A stretch of DNA of 56,936 nt, taken from positions 1 through 56,936 of the forward strand of contig CACYTU010000026.1 of NCBI GenBank assembly GCA_902777355.1, given 5' to 3'. The notes under the pieces were generated by a model that worked only from the letters and a program-made list of their open reading frames with translations, had not been told where the DNA came from and made no database searches. Source of the DNA: an uncultured Lachnospiraceae bacterium (GTDB lineage Bacteria > Bacillota > Clostridia > Lachnospirales > Lachnospiraceae). The first letter of the stretch is position 1. Each line of letters opens with the position of its first letter. Shown piece after piece: positions 17,133 to 26,461 of this stretch. Made by a program: the position numbers and the translations under genes.

Positions 17133-18053
17133 TCAGCTCAGATATTTCTTGCGGATCCCCTCGCCGATACAGTTGAGGCCGACAATGGTCAGGACGATCA
17201 TCATGCCGGGCGCTATGGCCGCCCAGGGCGTCGAGAAGATAATGTCCTGTGCCTCCTTGAGCATGCGGCCCCAGCTGGGGATGGGGGGCTGGATGCCCAG
17301 TCCCAGGTAGCTCATACTGGACTCCGCCAGGATCGCGTTTGAAAGACCGATGACGATCGAAGAGAGCAGAAGGGGATAGATATTGGGCAGTATATGGACA
17401 AAAAGTATCCGCAGATCCGAGTCTCCAAACACCTTATTGCTAAGGACAAACTCCGCATTTTTGTACTGCAGGGTGCCCGTCCGCACGATTCGCGTAAAAC
17501 TGGGTATGAACATGATCACCAGAGCGGGAATAATAGTGAGTTTGCCGTAATTGAGAATACTGACCATAACCAGGGCGATCAGGATACTGGGGAAAGAGTT
17601 GATGGCGTCGATCACGCGCATGACGATCTCGTCCAGCAAGCCGCCGACATAACCGCATACAAGTCCGAGGATTATACTGACGGCCGTCGCCAGAAGGACC
17701 GTGGAGCCGGATACCAGCAGTGTGAACCGGGCTCCCACCATGGCGCGGCTGAAAATGTCCCGGCCGTAATTGTCCGTCCCGAAAAAGTGCTGCAGGGACG
17801 GTGCCTGTGACCGGATCGTTGTATCCATCTCATAGACATCATGAGGCGTATAAAAAATACTCAGAAGCCCCAGAAAGAGGACGATGCCCACAAGCACAAA
17901 ACCGATCCGGAGTTCCGCATCGCCCGTCACCCAGGGACTGATCGTCGAATCTTTCATCCTTCGGTTCTGTCTTTCCGCCCGCGCTTTGTCCGCGGCATTG
18001 GGCTGGCGCCCCCATTTCATTCCTGCTGCGTTGGTGTTCACTGCTTTAGCCAT
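17133..18053 (-). CDS. Oligopeptide/dipeptide ABC importer permease (DppC/OppC type)
   Basis: A 306-residue inner-membrane permease. The N-terminal OppC-type segment is followed by a first helix (FVLVGIVLFLGLLSI) and the periplasmic-side motif FGTDNYGRDIFSR typical of this family. Five further helices follow, and the C-terminal part has the ATPase-coupling region. It forms the channel together with the permease gene 15 bp upstream. The start has GGAGGAGAG. Confidence 0.92.
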   Translation of the reverse strand: MAKAVNTNAAGMKWGRQPNAADKARAERQNRRMKDSTISPWVTGDAELRIGFVLVGIVLFLGLLSIFYTPHDVYEMDTTIRSQAPSLQHFFGTDNYGRDIFSRAMVGARFTLLVSGSTVLLATAVSIILGLVCGYVGGLLDEIVMRVIDAINSFPSILIALVMVSILNYGKLTIIPALVIMFIPSFTRIVRTGTLQYKNAEFVLSNKVFGDSDLRILFVHILPNIYPLLLSSIVIGLSNAILAESSMSYLGLGIQPPIPSWGRMLKEAQDIIFSTPWAAIAPGMMIVLTIVGLNCIGEGIRKKYLS

Positions 18054-18068
18054 AAAAAGCTCTCCTCC

Positions 18069-19013
18069 TCATCGCGCGATCCGGATACGGGGATCCAGAA
18101 TCTGGATCAGGATATCCACGATAAAGTTGACAACCAGGATCAGGATCGCGATGTACATAACCAGTGTCTGTACGGTAGGATAGTCTCTTGCCGAGACAGA
18201 AGCGATCAGAAGCCGTCCGATCCCAGGGATTCCGAAAACCTGCTCAACCACAATCGAACCGGAGAAGATTCCGCTGACGATCATGCCGATCAGGGGGACC
18301 ACGGAGACAATGGCATTTTTAAGCACATGCACATAGAGAATGCGGTTTTTTGTGCTGCCCTTGCTGCGGGCTGTCCGCACATAATCCGACCGCGCCTCGT
18401 CGATGACGGCGGTACGGATATATTTAGACAGGATGCAGATCTGGGGAATGGCGATCGCGATCGCCGGCCAGATCATGAACTTAAAAAATTTGGCGGGATC
18501 TCTGGAAAATGAGACAAATTTTCCCGGATTGAACCAGTGCAGTGATAAGCCGAAAATCCAAATCAGCAGAATGCTGAGAAAGAATCCCGGAAAAGAGATC
18601 CCGAGTATATTGAGGATATTCAGGATCTGTTCCGAGAGGACATGTTTTCGTCCGGCCGTAAAGACGCCCAGGAATATTCCAAATATAATGACCAGGGTCA
18701 TGGCCATGGCTCCCAGTGTCAGTGTCACGGAGAGCTTTCCTTTCAGGAGTTTGGCCACCGGTTTGCGGTACTGGATCGATTTCCCGAAATCCCCGTGCAG
18801 GGATCCGCTGATCCATTCCACATACTGTTCCTGCAGCGGACGGTTCAGACCCAGTTCCTCACGCAGGTTTTCCAGCTGCTCCTGGGACGCGCTGGTACCC
18901 AGAATCATGGCAGCGGGATCACCCGGCACAATATGAAACAGCCAGAATGTAACCATGGATATGATGAACAGCGTCAGCACCATGATCCCGAGTTTTCTGA
19001 TGAAATACCGCAT
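18069..19013 (-). CDS. Oligopeptide/dipeptide ABC importer permease (DppB/OppB type)
   Basis: A 314-residue permease opening MRYFIRKLGIMVLTLFIISM, followed by the family motif VPGDPA and six predicted helices ending near ILILVVNFIVDILIQILDPR. First permease after the binding-protein gene, separated from it by a strong hairpin and a dispersed repeat. AGGAG lies 6 nt before the start. Confidence 0.93.
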   Translation of the reverse strand: MRYFIRKLGIMVLTLFIISMVTFWLFHIVPGDPAAMILGTSASQEQLENLREELGLNRPLQEQYVEWISGSLHGDFGKSIQYRKPVAKLLKGKLSVTLTLGAMAMTLVIIFGIFLGVFTAGRKHVLSEQILNILNILGISFPGFFLSILLIWIFGLSLHWFNPGKFVSFSRDPAKFFKFMIWPAIAIAIPQICILSKYIRTAVIDEARSDYVRTARSKGSTKNRILYVHVLKNAIVSVVPLIGMIVSGIFSGSIVVEQVFGIPGIGRLLIASVSARDYPTVQTLVMYIAILILVVNFIVDILIQILDPRIRIAR

Positions 19014-19044
19014 GGTTTACTCCTATTTTGGTCGTCTTTTAATC

Positions 19045-19078
19045 ACCGGCCGGGCAGGCGGGATGCCTCCCGGCCGGG
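19045..19078. terminator. Intercistronic hairpin after the binding-protein gene
   Basis: A 9-bp stem CCGGCCGGG / CCCGGCCGG with a 14-nt loop lies between the binding-protein gene and the first permease gene. The T-run is on the plus strand only; in the operon's own direction the stem lacks a clean U-tract. I infer partial attenuation or mRNA stabilisation, common in importers that need excess binding protein. Confidence 0.55.
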
Positions 19079-19084
19079 TTTTTG

Positions 19085-19225
19085 CTTTAGCGCAGGGCCG
19101 CCGTAAGGTTATCTTTCACCTGACGGCGAACGGCTGCCCGCGTGAGGGCAGAGGACTGCGCGGCCGTCTCTACCCTGTTTGACACAGCCTGTGTATTGTC
19201 TTGTTCCGCCCGGAGGCGGACAGGC
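19085..19225 (-). repeat. Dispersed noncoding element R1, copy B (reverse)
   Basis: Read on the minus strand it runs GGCGGAACAAGACAATACAC, then CAGGCTGTGTCA, a GACGGCCGCGC core, CTCTGCCCTC, and a final CCGTCAGG..TTACGG hairpin. The order and spacing match copy A (13150-13246), and its first part matches copies C and D. It begins immediately after the binding-protein stop codon. Confidence 0.6.
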
Positions 19226-20863
19226 TTATTGTTCCGGATATGTGACAGAATATGTCTTTCCGCCGGCGGAGAACTGGTCGATTTCGTTGAATCCGTTGAT
19301 TCCGGAAACAATCGATTTCTCCAGAGAATAGACCACATCGTCCATAGTAAGTTCATTTCCGTTGTGGAATTTTATGCCCTCACGCAGTGTGAAAGTATAG
19401 GTCTGAAGGTCATCGGAAACCTCGCATTTCTCAGCGATGGCAGGACTGAAGCTGCCGTCGGTATCTGTCCTCATCAGGCCTTCATAAATATTAAAGAAGA
19501 TACTTCTCGCGTCTGCGGTCTGTGTGGTAAAGGGATCAAAACCGGGAGCCTCTGTGGAAACGCCCTTGATAAAGTCTCCGCCTTTTTTCATTTTTCCGTC
19601 ATCCCCTACGGCATACAGAGCGGAATAATCATCCACATACAGGGGATAAGCCTTGAATCCGGCAAAGGCGGGGCTGTTGATCACGACGGAATCGATGTCC
19701 TGAATATAGACGCTGGCGCACTCATCGCTGATGATCTTCTGGGCTTCCTTGAAGAGTTTGACCTGCTCGGCATCATCTGTTTCGAGGAGGGCCTTGCCGT
19801 AAGTCTCATCAAAAGCGTCGGAGTGGAAGTTTACAAAGTTGTCGGAAGCAGTGGAGACATATCTGTTCAGGAAAGAAGTCGGGTAGGCGATGGGGCCGTC
19901 AACCGCGACGATGGTCGCCTCGAATTCGCTCTCCTTATATACGCGGTTCAGCCATGTATTCCAGTCGACAGACTCGATTTCCACATTGATGCCCGCCTTT
20001 GCAAGCTGGTTGGCAATGACCTGACCCGTGTCCACATGCACCTGGTAGTTGGAAGGAACACGAATCTTGAAGGTCAGGTTCTCCTGTCCAGCCTCTTTGA
20101 GCAGTTCCTTTGCCTTTTCAACATTTACATCATAGACATCTGTCAGTTCATCGTTGAAATATTTTTCCAGTCCGGGAATGACCGGTGTGCCTGCCTTGGT
20201 ACCCAGCCCGTAGCTGACCTTGTCAATGATCTCCTCCGAGTCTACCGCATAGGCAACAGCCTGGCGGACGCGCACATCCTTGAAGGGCTCAAACTCATTG
20301 TTGAGGGCCAGAAGCTGGACCGCGTTGGAGTGGCGTAAGTTCCGGACGTAATCCGTGCCTTCCAGTTCCTTCCAGCCGCCCGCGTTGGAATTGAAGCCGT
20401 CGATCGCGCCTGACAGATAGTTGGTCGCGAGGGAAGATGTATTCTCAAAGTACTTGAGTGTGACGCTGTCCAGATTCGCCGGCTCTCCCCAGTAATCCTC
20501 GTTGCGTGTCAGCAGGGTGTAATCCTGCTCTACAAACTCGCTCATCACAAAAGGGCCGGTTCCGATCGGCTCCGAAGCCAGATCCTCCGCGTCAGCGGGA
20601 ACGATCGGGCTTGTGACAACTGCGGGGAAGCCGCTGTCGGGCTTGCTGAGATGGACGACCAGCGTTCTCTCATCCTGAGGAGCGTCTGCGGAGTCCTCAG
20701 CCTCGACGACGGGCCTGGGTTCCTCTTCTTCAGTCTGCTCCGTCTCTGCAGCTGTGTCTGCAGAAGCCGCGGAATCCTTGCCTGCGGAACCGCCGCCGCA
20801 GCCCGCGATCAGTGAAGCGGTCATCACCGTTCCCAGAATCAATGCCAGCAATCTCTTTTTCAT
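19226..20863 (-). CDS. Peptide-type ABC substrate-binding lipoprotein with permuted domain order
   Basis: A 545-residue lipoprotein starting at the ATG at 20863 (AAAGGGAG leader). Signal peptide and lipobox LIAGC give Cys22; an acidic linker follows. The family-5 segments then appear out of order. Residues about 64-425 carry motifs normally found in the middle and C-terminal parts (IGTGPFVMSEF, RNEDYWGEP, FKDVRVRQAVAYAVDSEEII, EKAKELLKEAG). Residues about 428-545 carry those that normally open the mature protein (GGDFIKG, FNIYEGLMRTDTDG, YTFTLREGIKFHNGNELTMDDVVYS). The total length is normal, so nothing seems lost. It heads the importer operon and should deliver peptides or a similar ligand. 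Confidence 0.9.
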   Translation of the reverse strand: MKKRLLALILGTVMTASLIAGCGGGSAGKDSAASADTAAETEQTEEEEPRPVVEAEDSADAPQDERTLVVHLSKPDSGFPAVVTSPIVPADAEDLASEPIGTGPFVMSEFVEQDYTLLTRNEDYWGEPANLDSVTLKYFENTSSLATNYLSGAIDGFNSNAGGWKELEGTDYVRNLRHSNAVQLLALNNEFEPFKDVRVRQAVAYAVDSEEIIDKVSYGLGTKAGTPVIPGLEKYFNDELTDVYDVNVEKAKELLKEAGQENLTFKIRVPSNYQVHVDTGQVIANQLAKAGINVEIESVDWNTWLNRVYKESEFEATIVAVDGPIAYPTSFLNRYVSTASDNFVNFHSDAFDETYGKALLETDDAEQVKLFKEAQKIISDECASVYIQDIDSVVINSPAFAGFKAYPLYVDDYSALYAVGDDGKMKKGGDFIKGVSTEAPGFDPFTTQTADARSIFFNIYEGLMRTDTDGSFSPAIAEKCEVSDDLQTYTFTLREGIKFHNGNELTMDDVVYSLEKSIVSGINGFNEIDQFSAGGKTYSVTYPEQ

Positions 20864-21798
20864 GTTTTTCTCCCTTTCATTGGCGGCCTGCCGGACAAAA
20901 AAGACCTCTTTCCGGCATACCCAAGTGCTCTTCGCGGAGACAGCATCTGCGGGGCGGACTGAAGACAGGCTCCCTCCCCTTGCAGGCAAAATGCATGCAC
21001 ATAAAAAAGATGGAGAACCGGTCCGACTGCCAAAAGCAGATTAATCCGGGCAGCAGATCATGCTTCGCATAAAAGCTCCACGAAGATAAACAAAAAATAT
21101 GTAATTGTTTTGAGCATCGGGAAAAACGGGGCGAACGCCCCCATCAGAAATTTCGGCTGTGAACAGAGTATCACATAGCCTTCCGCAAACATCCTGTCAT
21201 CCCGCGGCGATCACCTGATCATCCCATTACACGCTTTTCTTTTCCGCTCTCCTTAATTGGACGGCAGCTGTTTCGGATTTTCGTATACAGCGCGGCCTCA
21301 CCGTCCCCGGACACGCATTTCATCGCGCGTGGCCGATGACAGAACCGCTGCCGTGACAGGTCCGGAACCTCAGTCTGCCTGAAAAGTCGCATATGGGCAC
21401 TTCCGCAGCCGACATGTTTGACAGATATTGTCTTGATGCATTTTCTTTTCCTTCGAATAATGCTCAATTGAAAACTAACATATCTATGTTAAACATGCAA
21501 CAATATACACATAAAAATAACAAAAGCACCAAAAAAAATACAGACACGGGTCCGGGTAAAAATCCCTGTCGGGAACCCGGTGCACAGCAGCAGAGTGTCC
21601 GTGCTGTAATTCAGGGCTGCTTTTCAGACCGGCATAAAATCCAGGCTTTTTTCGTGAGTTTCAACTCAAAAACCCAAATTGTAATAATTCAGAAATTGTC
21701 GCAGTATTCTTCGGTTTTTTCTCTTGCCCCGACAGGTCATCTGGAATTATAATGATTACTGTTTTTATTTTTAACAGAAAGCTTAAGAGGAGGGTACT
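20864..21798. other. Divergent intergenic region between binding protein and DUF1846 genes
   Basis: This 935-bp gap separates divergent genes and should hold promoters for both. A GGGGCG..CGCCCC hairpin is near 21131 and a CCGGGT..ACCCGG hairpin near 21551-21580. The stretch 21460-21550 is AT-rich. Short frames here lack family features and convincing starts, so I call no gene. Confidence 0.5.
21724..21753 (+). promoter_or_regulatory. Candidate promoter of the DUF1846 gene
   Basis: TTGCCC (21724-21729), an 18-nt spacer and a perfect TATAAT (21748-21753) lie about 45 bp before the DUF1846 start codon. The -35 is weak; the -10 and position are good. Confidence 0.45.
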
Positions 21799-23280
21799 AT
21801 GCAGATCGGTTTTGATAATGAAAAATATCTGAAGACTCAATCCAGCCACATCAAGGACAGAATCGCCCAGTTCGGAGGCAAGCTCTATCTTGAGTTTGGC
21901 GGCAAGCTTTTTGACGACTATCATGCCTCCCGGGTACTTCCCGGATTTGCTCCCGACTCAAAAATCACCATGTTGAAGGAACTGCGCGACCAGGTCGAAA
22001 TCGTGCTCGTCATTAATGCTGCGGATATCGAGAAGAACAAGGTGCGGGGCGATCTTGGGATCACCTATGACATGGACCTGCTCCGCCTCGTCGATGCCTT
22101 CACCTCCAACGGACTGCTGGTCGGCAGCGTTGTCCTGACACGGTTCTCAAGCCAGCCTTCCGCGATTGCCTACGAGAAAAAACTCAAATCCCTCGGCCTG
22201 CGCACTTACAGGCATTATTCCATCCCGGGCTATCCCTCCAACATTCCGCTGATCGTCAGCGAAGAAGGTTTCGGGCACAACGACTACATCGAAACTTCCC
22301 GTCCCCTTGTCGTCGTCACCGCCCCCGGCCCCGGCAGCGGCAAAATGGCGACTTGTCTCTCCCAGCTCTATCATGAGAACAAACGCGGGATCAAAGCCGG
22401 GTACGCCAAGTTCGAGACATTTCCTGTCTGGAATCTTCCTCTGAGCCACCCTGTCAACCTGGCTTATGAAGCCGCGACTGCCGACCTCGATGACATCAAT
22501 ATGATCGACCCCTTCCACTTCGATGCCTATGAGGAGAGAGCGGTCAATTACAACCGGGACGTAGAGGTCTTTCCGGTTCTCAACGCCATATTTGAAAAAA
22601 TACAGGGTTCCTCCCCTTACAAATCCCCCACCGACATGGGGGTCAATATGGTGGGATTCTGTATCAGCAACGATGAAGTCTGCCGCCATGCCGCCAATCA
22701 GGAGATCATCCGCCGCTACTGCCAGGCTCTCTGCGAATACAGGAAGGGCAATTCCGCCAAAGAACCGGCTTTCAAAATCGAGCTTCTGATGAAAAAAGCC
22801 AATATCTCTGTGAGCGACCGGCCTGTCATCATGGCTGCCAATATCCGCCAGGAGGAGACCGGCGGACCCGCGGCTGCCATGCAGATGCCGGACGGCACGA
22901 TTCTCACCGGCCGGACGACGGCACTGCTGGGCGCTTCCAGCGCTCTGCTCCTCAACGCCCTCAAATATCTGGGGAAGATCCCGGAACAAGTCAAACTTCT
23001 CTCTCCGGTTATGATCGAGGCAAGCCAGAACCTGATGGTCGACCATCTGGGTGAACGCAGTCCCCTGCTCCATCTCAACGAAATTTTGATCATCCTGGCC
23101 ATCGCCGCTGTCGAAGATGAAAATGCCAAAAAGGCTCTCGATGCCCTCCCGCTCCTGGCAGGACTCGACGCCCACTCTTCCGTCATTCTCTCCCAGATTG
23201 ATGAGGGTGTATTCAAAAAACTGGGCGTCAACCAGACCTGTGAAGCCCGCTACGAGAGAAAGAAATTCTACCACAAATAA
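21799..23280 (+). CDS. DUF1846 domain-containing protein
   Basis: A 493-residue protein that matches the DUF1846 family along its length (opening FDNEKYLKTQSSHIKDRI, internal KLYLEFGGKLFDDYHA and TAPGPGSGKMATCLSQLYHE). Members have a Rossmann-like N-terminal domain with a nucleotide-binding-like loop (PGPGSGK) and are widespread in Clostridia and streptococci. Their biochemical role is not established. The start has AAGAGGAGGG upstream. It is monocistronic, ending at a palindromic terminator shared with the CapA-type gene. Confidence 0.93.
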   Translation: MQIGFDNEKYLKTQSSHIKDRIAQFGGKLYLEFGGKLFDDYHASRVLPGFAPDSKITMLKELRDQVEIVLVINAADIEKNKVRGDLGITYDMDLLRLVDAFTSNGLLVGSVVLTRFSSQPSAIAYEKKLKSLGLRTYRHYSIPGYPSNIPLIVSEEGFGHNDYIETSRPLVVVTAPGPGSGKMATCLSQLYHENKRGIKAGYAKFETFPVWNLPLSHPVNLAYEAATADLDDINMIDPFHFDAYEERAVNYNRDVEVFPVLNAIFEKIQGSSPYKSPTDMGVNMVGFCISNDEVCRHAANQEIIRRYCQALCEYRKGNSAKEPAFKIELLMKKANISVSDRPVIMAANIRQEETGGPAAAMQMPDGTILTGRTTALLGASSALLLNALKYLGKIPEQVKLLSPVMIEASQNLMVDHLGERSPLLHLNEILIILAIAAVEDENAKKALDALPLLAGLDAHSSVILSQIDEGVFKKLGVNQTCEARYERKKFYHK

Positions 23281-23301
23281 AATAATGTAAAGCGCGTTGA
23301 G

Positions 23302-23353
23302 GCCTGTCATCCTCCGCAAGGCGGAAAATACATTGCGCGGACCGTGTCATAAC
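23302..23353 (+). repeat. Dispersed noncoding element R1, partial copy D
   Basis: The run CGCAAGGCGGAAAATACATT followed by GCGCGGACCGTGTCATAA closely matches 28857-28893 (CGCAGGGGCGGATAATACAT, then TGCACAGGCCATGTCGTAA). Both copies sit just before a terminator at the 3' end of a plus-strand gene. Confidence 0.65.
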
Positions 23354-23358
23354 AAGTG

Positions 23359-23390
23359 CAGCCGCATAGCTGGATCCAGCTATGCGGCTG
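23359..23390. terminator. 32-nt perfect palindrome, convergent terminator
   Basis: CAGCCGCATAGCTG followed by GATC and its exact complement lies between the convergent DUF1846 and CapA-type genes. TCTTTAATT follows on the plus strand. The T-run is short, so efficiency is uncertain. Confidence 0.7.
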
Positions 23391-23420
23391 TCTTTAATTA
23401 CTGCTTTGCAGCGCCTGTAT

Positions 23421-24905
23421 TTACGGAATCCTGATATTTCCGTCCGAATCGATTTCCGTCCCAAAAGATATATCTCTCATATGCTGAAGGATCAGTTCCT
23501 TCTCCTGCCCCTCCTCAGGGCCGGATGTAAAAAGATCCCTCTGGGTACAGGGAATAAATCTCAGACCTGTCAGCCTTGGTTTCTCATGGGGATCAGCAGG
23601 GAGTCTGAGTGTCAGCTCTGCCATACCGGTCATCAGGTCTTCGCCGTTAAACCAGAAATTCCCCAGGCTGTAAAAAACCGGCACCCCGTCGATAATACTA
23701 ATACCCTGAAGAATGTGAGGGTGGGTCCCTATGACAGCATCTGCACCCGAAGCCACAAGTTCACGTGCCATGGCCTCCTGCTCCTCTGTATAATACTCCA
23801 GGTATTCATAGCCCCAGTGGACACTGGCGATCACAAAATCCGCCTGCTGAGCCGCTTTCCTCACCGCTTCATAAAAAGCTTCGGGGTCATAGCAGCCCAG
23901 AATCCCGGGGGAATCATCCGTGGCAGGACTGGTCCAGATCACATCCTCGTGCTCCTCTGCGCAGGATGCCGCCACATAGGCGATCTTGTGTCCGTTGATC
24001 TCATAAATGACAGGGGACGAAGCCTCCTCCAGATTTCTGCCGGCTCCGACCCGCCTGATTCCTGCCTTATCCAGTGTATCCAGCGTATCGACCAGGGACT
24101 CCTCCCCATAATCTTTTATATGATTATTGGCGGCAAGGACAATGTCCACACCCAGCGTTTTCAGGTTTTTCACCCGTTTCGGATCCGCCCGGAATGTATA
24201 GGTCTTTTCCTGAGGTTTCCCGCGGCGGCTGTAGGTATATTCATTATTCAACATGAACAGGTCGAAATCCCTCATCTCCTTCAAAAGTGCCGGGGAAAAA
24301 CAATCCCTGATCCCGTTTTTCTGCCGGTCCATGAAAACAGTGGTCTCCCAGTCCTCGGACAGATTCAGATCCCCTGCAAAGCCCAGGCGGATCTGGCGGT
24401 CCTGTGCCTTCTCTTCAGCGTCACTGGGTTTTTTCTTCTTTCCCTCTTCTTTTTCACCGCCCGCTGCGGTCTTTTTCTTTTTTCCTTCTTCCTTCTCACC
24501 GCCCGCTGCGGTTTTTTTCTTCTTTCCCTCTTCCTGCTCACCGCCTGCCGCGGTGTCTTCTTTTTTTTCAGAGTCCCCGGACTCTTTTTCTCCTGTGAAG
24601 CCCATCTCCTTCCGGTCTTCCTCAGGCCAGTCCACCTGATCGGTCAAAAGGCCTCCGCCGGAATCTTTTGCGGCATTTTCCGACCCTTCTCCAAACTGCA
24701 GTCCTGTCGTCCCTTTCCCGTTTTTGTCTGCTGAGTCTTCCCCTGCTCTGTTTTCCACAGACTGTGCAGTTTTGGAAGCGTGACCGGGCACCGGAGCCTG
24801 ATCCCCGTTTTTTTCCGGAGTGTTCCCGGCGGAACATCCATATAAAAACATGACTCCCATAAAAAACACCGTCAACACTACCCTTTTTATATTCCGTCTT
24901 TTCAT
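23421..24905 (-). CDS. CapA-family metallophosphatase-like lipoprotein
   Basis: A 494-residue secreted lipoprotein: signal peptide with lipobox LYGC, then about 130 residues of low-complexity linker, then a CapA/PGA_cap domain. Domain motifs are GFAGDLNLSED, AANNHIKDYGEESLVDTLD, SVHWGYEYLEYYTEEQ, GTHPHILQGI and YSLGNFWFN. The family includes the poly-gamma-glutamate protein PgsA/CapA, but other pgs genes are absent here, so the substrate is unknown. The linker has three copies of a 14-residue K/E/G repeat (KKKKTAAGGEKEEG type) encoded at 42-bp spacing near 24456-24545. Start has GGAGAG. Confidence 0.88.
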   Translation of the reverse strand: MKRRNIKRVVLTVFFMGVMFLYGCSAGNTPEKNGDQAPVPGHASKTAQSVENRAGEDSADKNGKGTTGLQFGEGSENAAKDSGGGLLTDQVDWPEEDRKEMGFTGEKESGDSEKKEDTAAGGEQEEGKKKKTAAGGEKEEGKKKKTAAGGEKEEGKKKKPSDAEEKAQDRQIRLGFAGDLNLSEDWETTVFMDRQKNGIRDCFSPALLKEMRDFDLFMLNNEYTYSRRGKPQEKTYTFRADPKRVKNLKTLGVDIVLAANNHIKDYGEESLVDTLDTLDKAGIRRVGAGRNLEEASSPVIYEINGHKIAYVAASCAEEHEDVIWTSPATDDSPGILGCYDPEAFYEAVRKAAQQADFVIASVHWGYEYLEYYTEEQEAMARELVASGADAVIGTHPHILQGISIIDGVPVFYSLGNFWFNGEDLMTGMAELTLRLPADPHEKPRLTGLRFIPCTQRDLFTSGPEEGQEKELILQHMRDISFGTEIDSDGNIRIP

Positions 24906-25059
24906 TGTCTCTCCACTGTTGTCCCTGCCGGGTATTTTTGACTGATTTCCTGGATGGCACTCCTGATTAATGTCGGTTTGTTCTGCCCGGAAGCATATTC
25001 TGTTCCGGGGCTGTTATCCTTTGCTGGGGCTTTCTGCCCCCGCACAGTCCAGACCGGAA

Positions 25060-25222
25060 CCGCACAAAACGCCACGGGGCATTCCCCCGCCTGAACTGCT
25101 GCGTGCAAAGCGCCGCAGGGCATCCCCCCGCCTGAACTGCTGCGTGCAAAACGCCGCAGGGCATCCCCTGCCTGAACTGCTGCGTGCAAAACGCCGCAGG
25201 GCATCCCCTGCGGCGTCCTTAT
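25060..25222. repeat. 40-bp tandem repeat upstream of the CapA-type gene
   Basis: About four copies of a 40-41 bp unit (anchors GCCTGAACTGCTGCGTG at 25089, 25130, 25170). Each includes a GCCGCAGGG..CCCC element; in the last copy this closes as a perfect hairpin GCCGCAGGG-CATC-CCCTGCGGC. It fills most of the gene-free stretch 24906-25271. Confidence 0.85.
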
Positions 25223-25271
25223 TGTTCAGGATATCTCGGGTATTTCCCGTTATAACAGCGGCAGATCCTGA

Positions 25272-25826
25272 TCAGTCCTGCTTGCGATAGGCTTCCAGTG
25301 TCATCTTAGTCAGCACATTTCCGATGCGGATAAAGTCATCTGAAGAATCAGTCTCCATTCCGGCTTCGACCCATTCTGTCCAGACTCCCACAAGCCCTGC
25401 CGTATAAAACCGGATCAAAAGTTCTTTGTCCCGGCGCGGTATCCCGGTCATTTCCGTGACTTTATCGATATAACTCTCAATCGCGAATCTGCCGATCTGG
25501 TGCACATAATCCATCAGAACCGGTCTCACCTCTGATTCATAGATATGAATAATCGCCTCTCTGTGCTCCTTTGAATAGCGCACAAGCGGAAGGATACAGT
25601 CCGCGGGTGACTGAGCATCCTTATAAATTACAAACATGCGGGCAACCATCTTACGGCATATTTCACCGAGCATGGCAGGAATGCTCTGATAATGATAGTA
25701 AAAAGTATTTCTGTGAACTCCCGCTCTTTCAACAATATGATTTACTGTGATCTTGGCATAGGGCTTTTCTTCAATAAGCTGCAGAAATGCGCCCTCCAGC
25801 CTGTCATTAGCGTTCCCGGCAGTCAT
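25272..25826 (-). CDS. TetR/AcrR-family transcriptional regulator
   Basis: A 184-residue regulator with the N-terminal TetR helix-turn-helix (KITVNHIVERAGVHRNTFYYHYQSI, read in two parts, residues about 25-48) and an all-helical ligand-binding C-terminal domain with a TetR_C-type pattern (FYTAGLVGVWTEWVEAG). The start has AGGAGGACATAGG. No obvious target gene is divergent next to it: 635 bp of gene-free DNA lie upstream. Probably autoregulated. Confidence 0.9.
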   Translation of the reverse strand: MTAGNANDRLEGAFLQLIEEKPYAKITVNHIVERAGVHRNTFYYHYQSIPAMLGEICRKMVARMFVIYKDAQSPADCILPLVRYSKEHREAIIHIYESEVRPVLMDYVHQIGRFAIESYIDKVTEMTGIPRRDKELLIRFYTAGLVGVWTEWVEAGMETDSSDDFIRIGNVLTKMTLEAYRKQD

Positions 25827-26461
25827 CCTATGTCCTCCTCATGTATAACCGTCCATATGACTGGCACCTGGTCTGACCGGAATCTCTTCATCAAGGCAAA
25901 AGATTACAGATATTTTCGGAATCCGCAAGGACCTGCATCTGCTGTTTTGCACATCCCACCTGCCGCACAGACAGATTATCCTGTACTGTGGAACATCATC
26001 CGTTTATATCTCCCTCCGGTTTTGCTTAAAAGAACCGAGTATAGCCATACAATTCATGCATACATGGGGATTTTAAAAAACGTTCGTAATTACAACAAGT
26101 ATTTTGCGAAAAATAAATTGTATTTAATTACGTACAATTCTCGCCGTATTCACTTTCTATACATTTCTCCAAGCCACACATGAATAATATGCATCTTTAT
26201 TTCTTGCTTTGAAGAGGACCGGCTATCAATCATACCTTCCGGGAAAACTATTGACTGCCCCACCGGCACATACATCCGTAAAGAAAACCGCACATCAGCA
26301 GGGTATTTGTTTATCCCCGCCCTCCCGACGGCAGAGACAGCTCAGCAACTGCAAAACTCCCCATTTTATTTTTCGCCGTACACCCGGGGGGTGCCTTGAA
26401 ATACATGTAAAAAGCGCCTGTTATCCCGCATTTCGTGCAGGTCAGGTATAGTGACCATTTT
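25827..26461. other. Gene-free stretch between TetR and thioesterase genes
   Basis: I see no supported gene in these 635 bp. The section 26040-26190 is AT-rich and could hold regulatory sites for the TetR gene. No clear hairpin terminator, tandem repeat or inverted operator was identified. Confidence 0.5.

Noticed and set aside
20864-20989. N-terminal extension of the binding protein
   Set aside because: It would place 42 residues before a perfect lipoprotein signal peptide; the ATG at 20863 has a strong ribosome-binding site.
21219-21467. 82-codon minus-strand frame
   Set aside because: Basic, low-quality sequence with no family features, in a promoter region; not supported.
24902-25204. 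100-codon minus-strand frame
   Set aside because: It is the translation of the 40-bp repeat array; no start signal or family.
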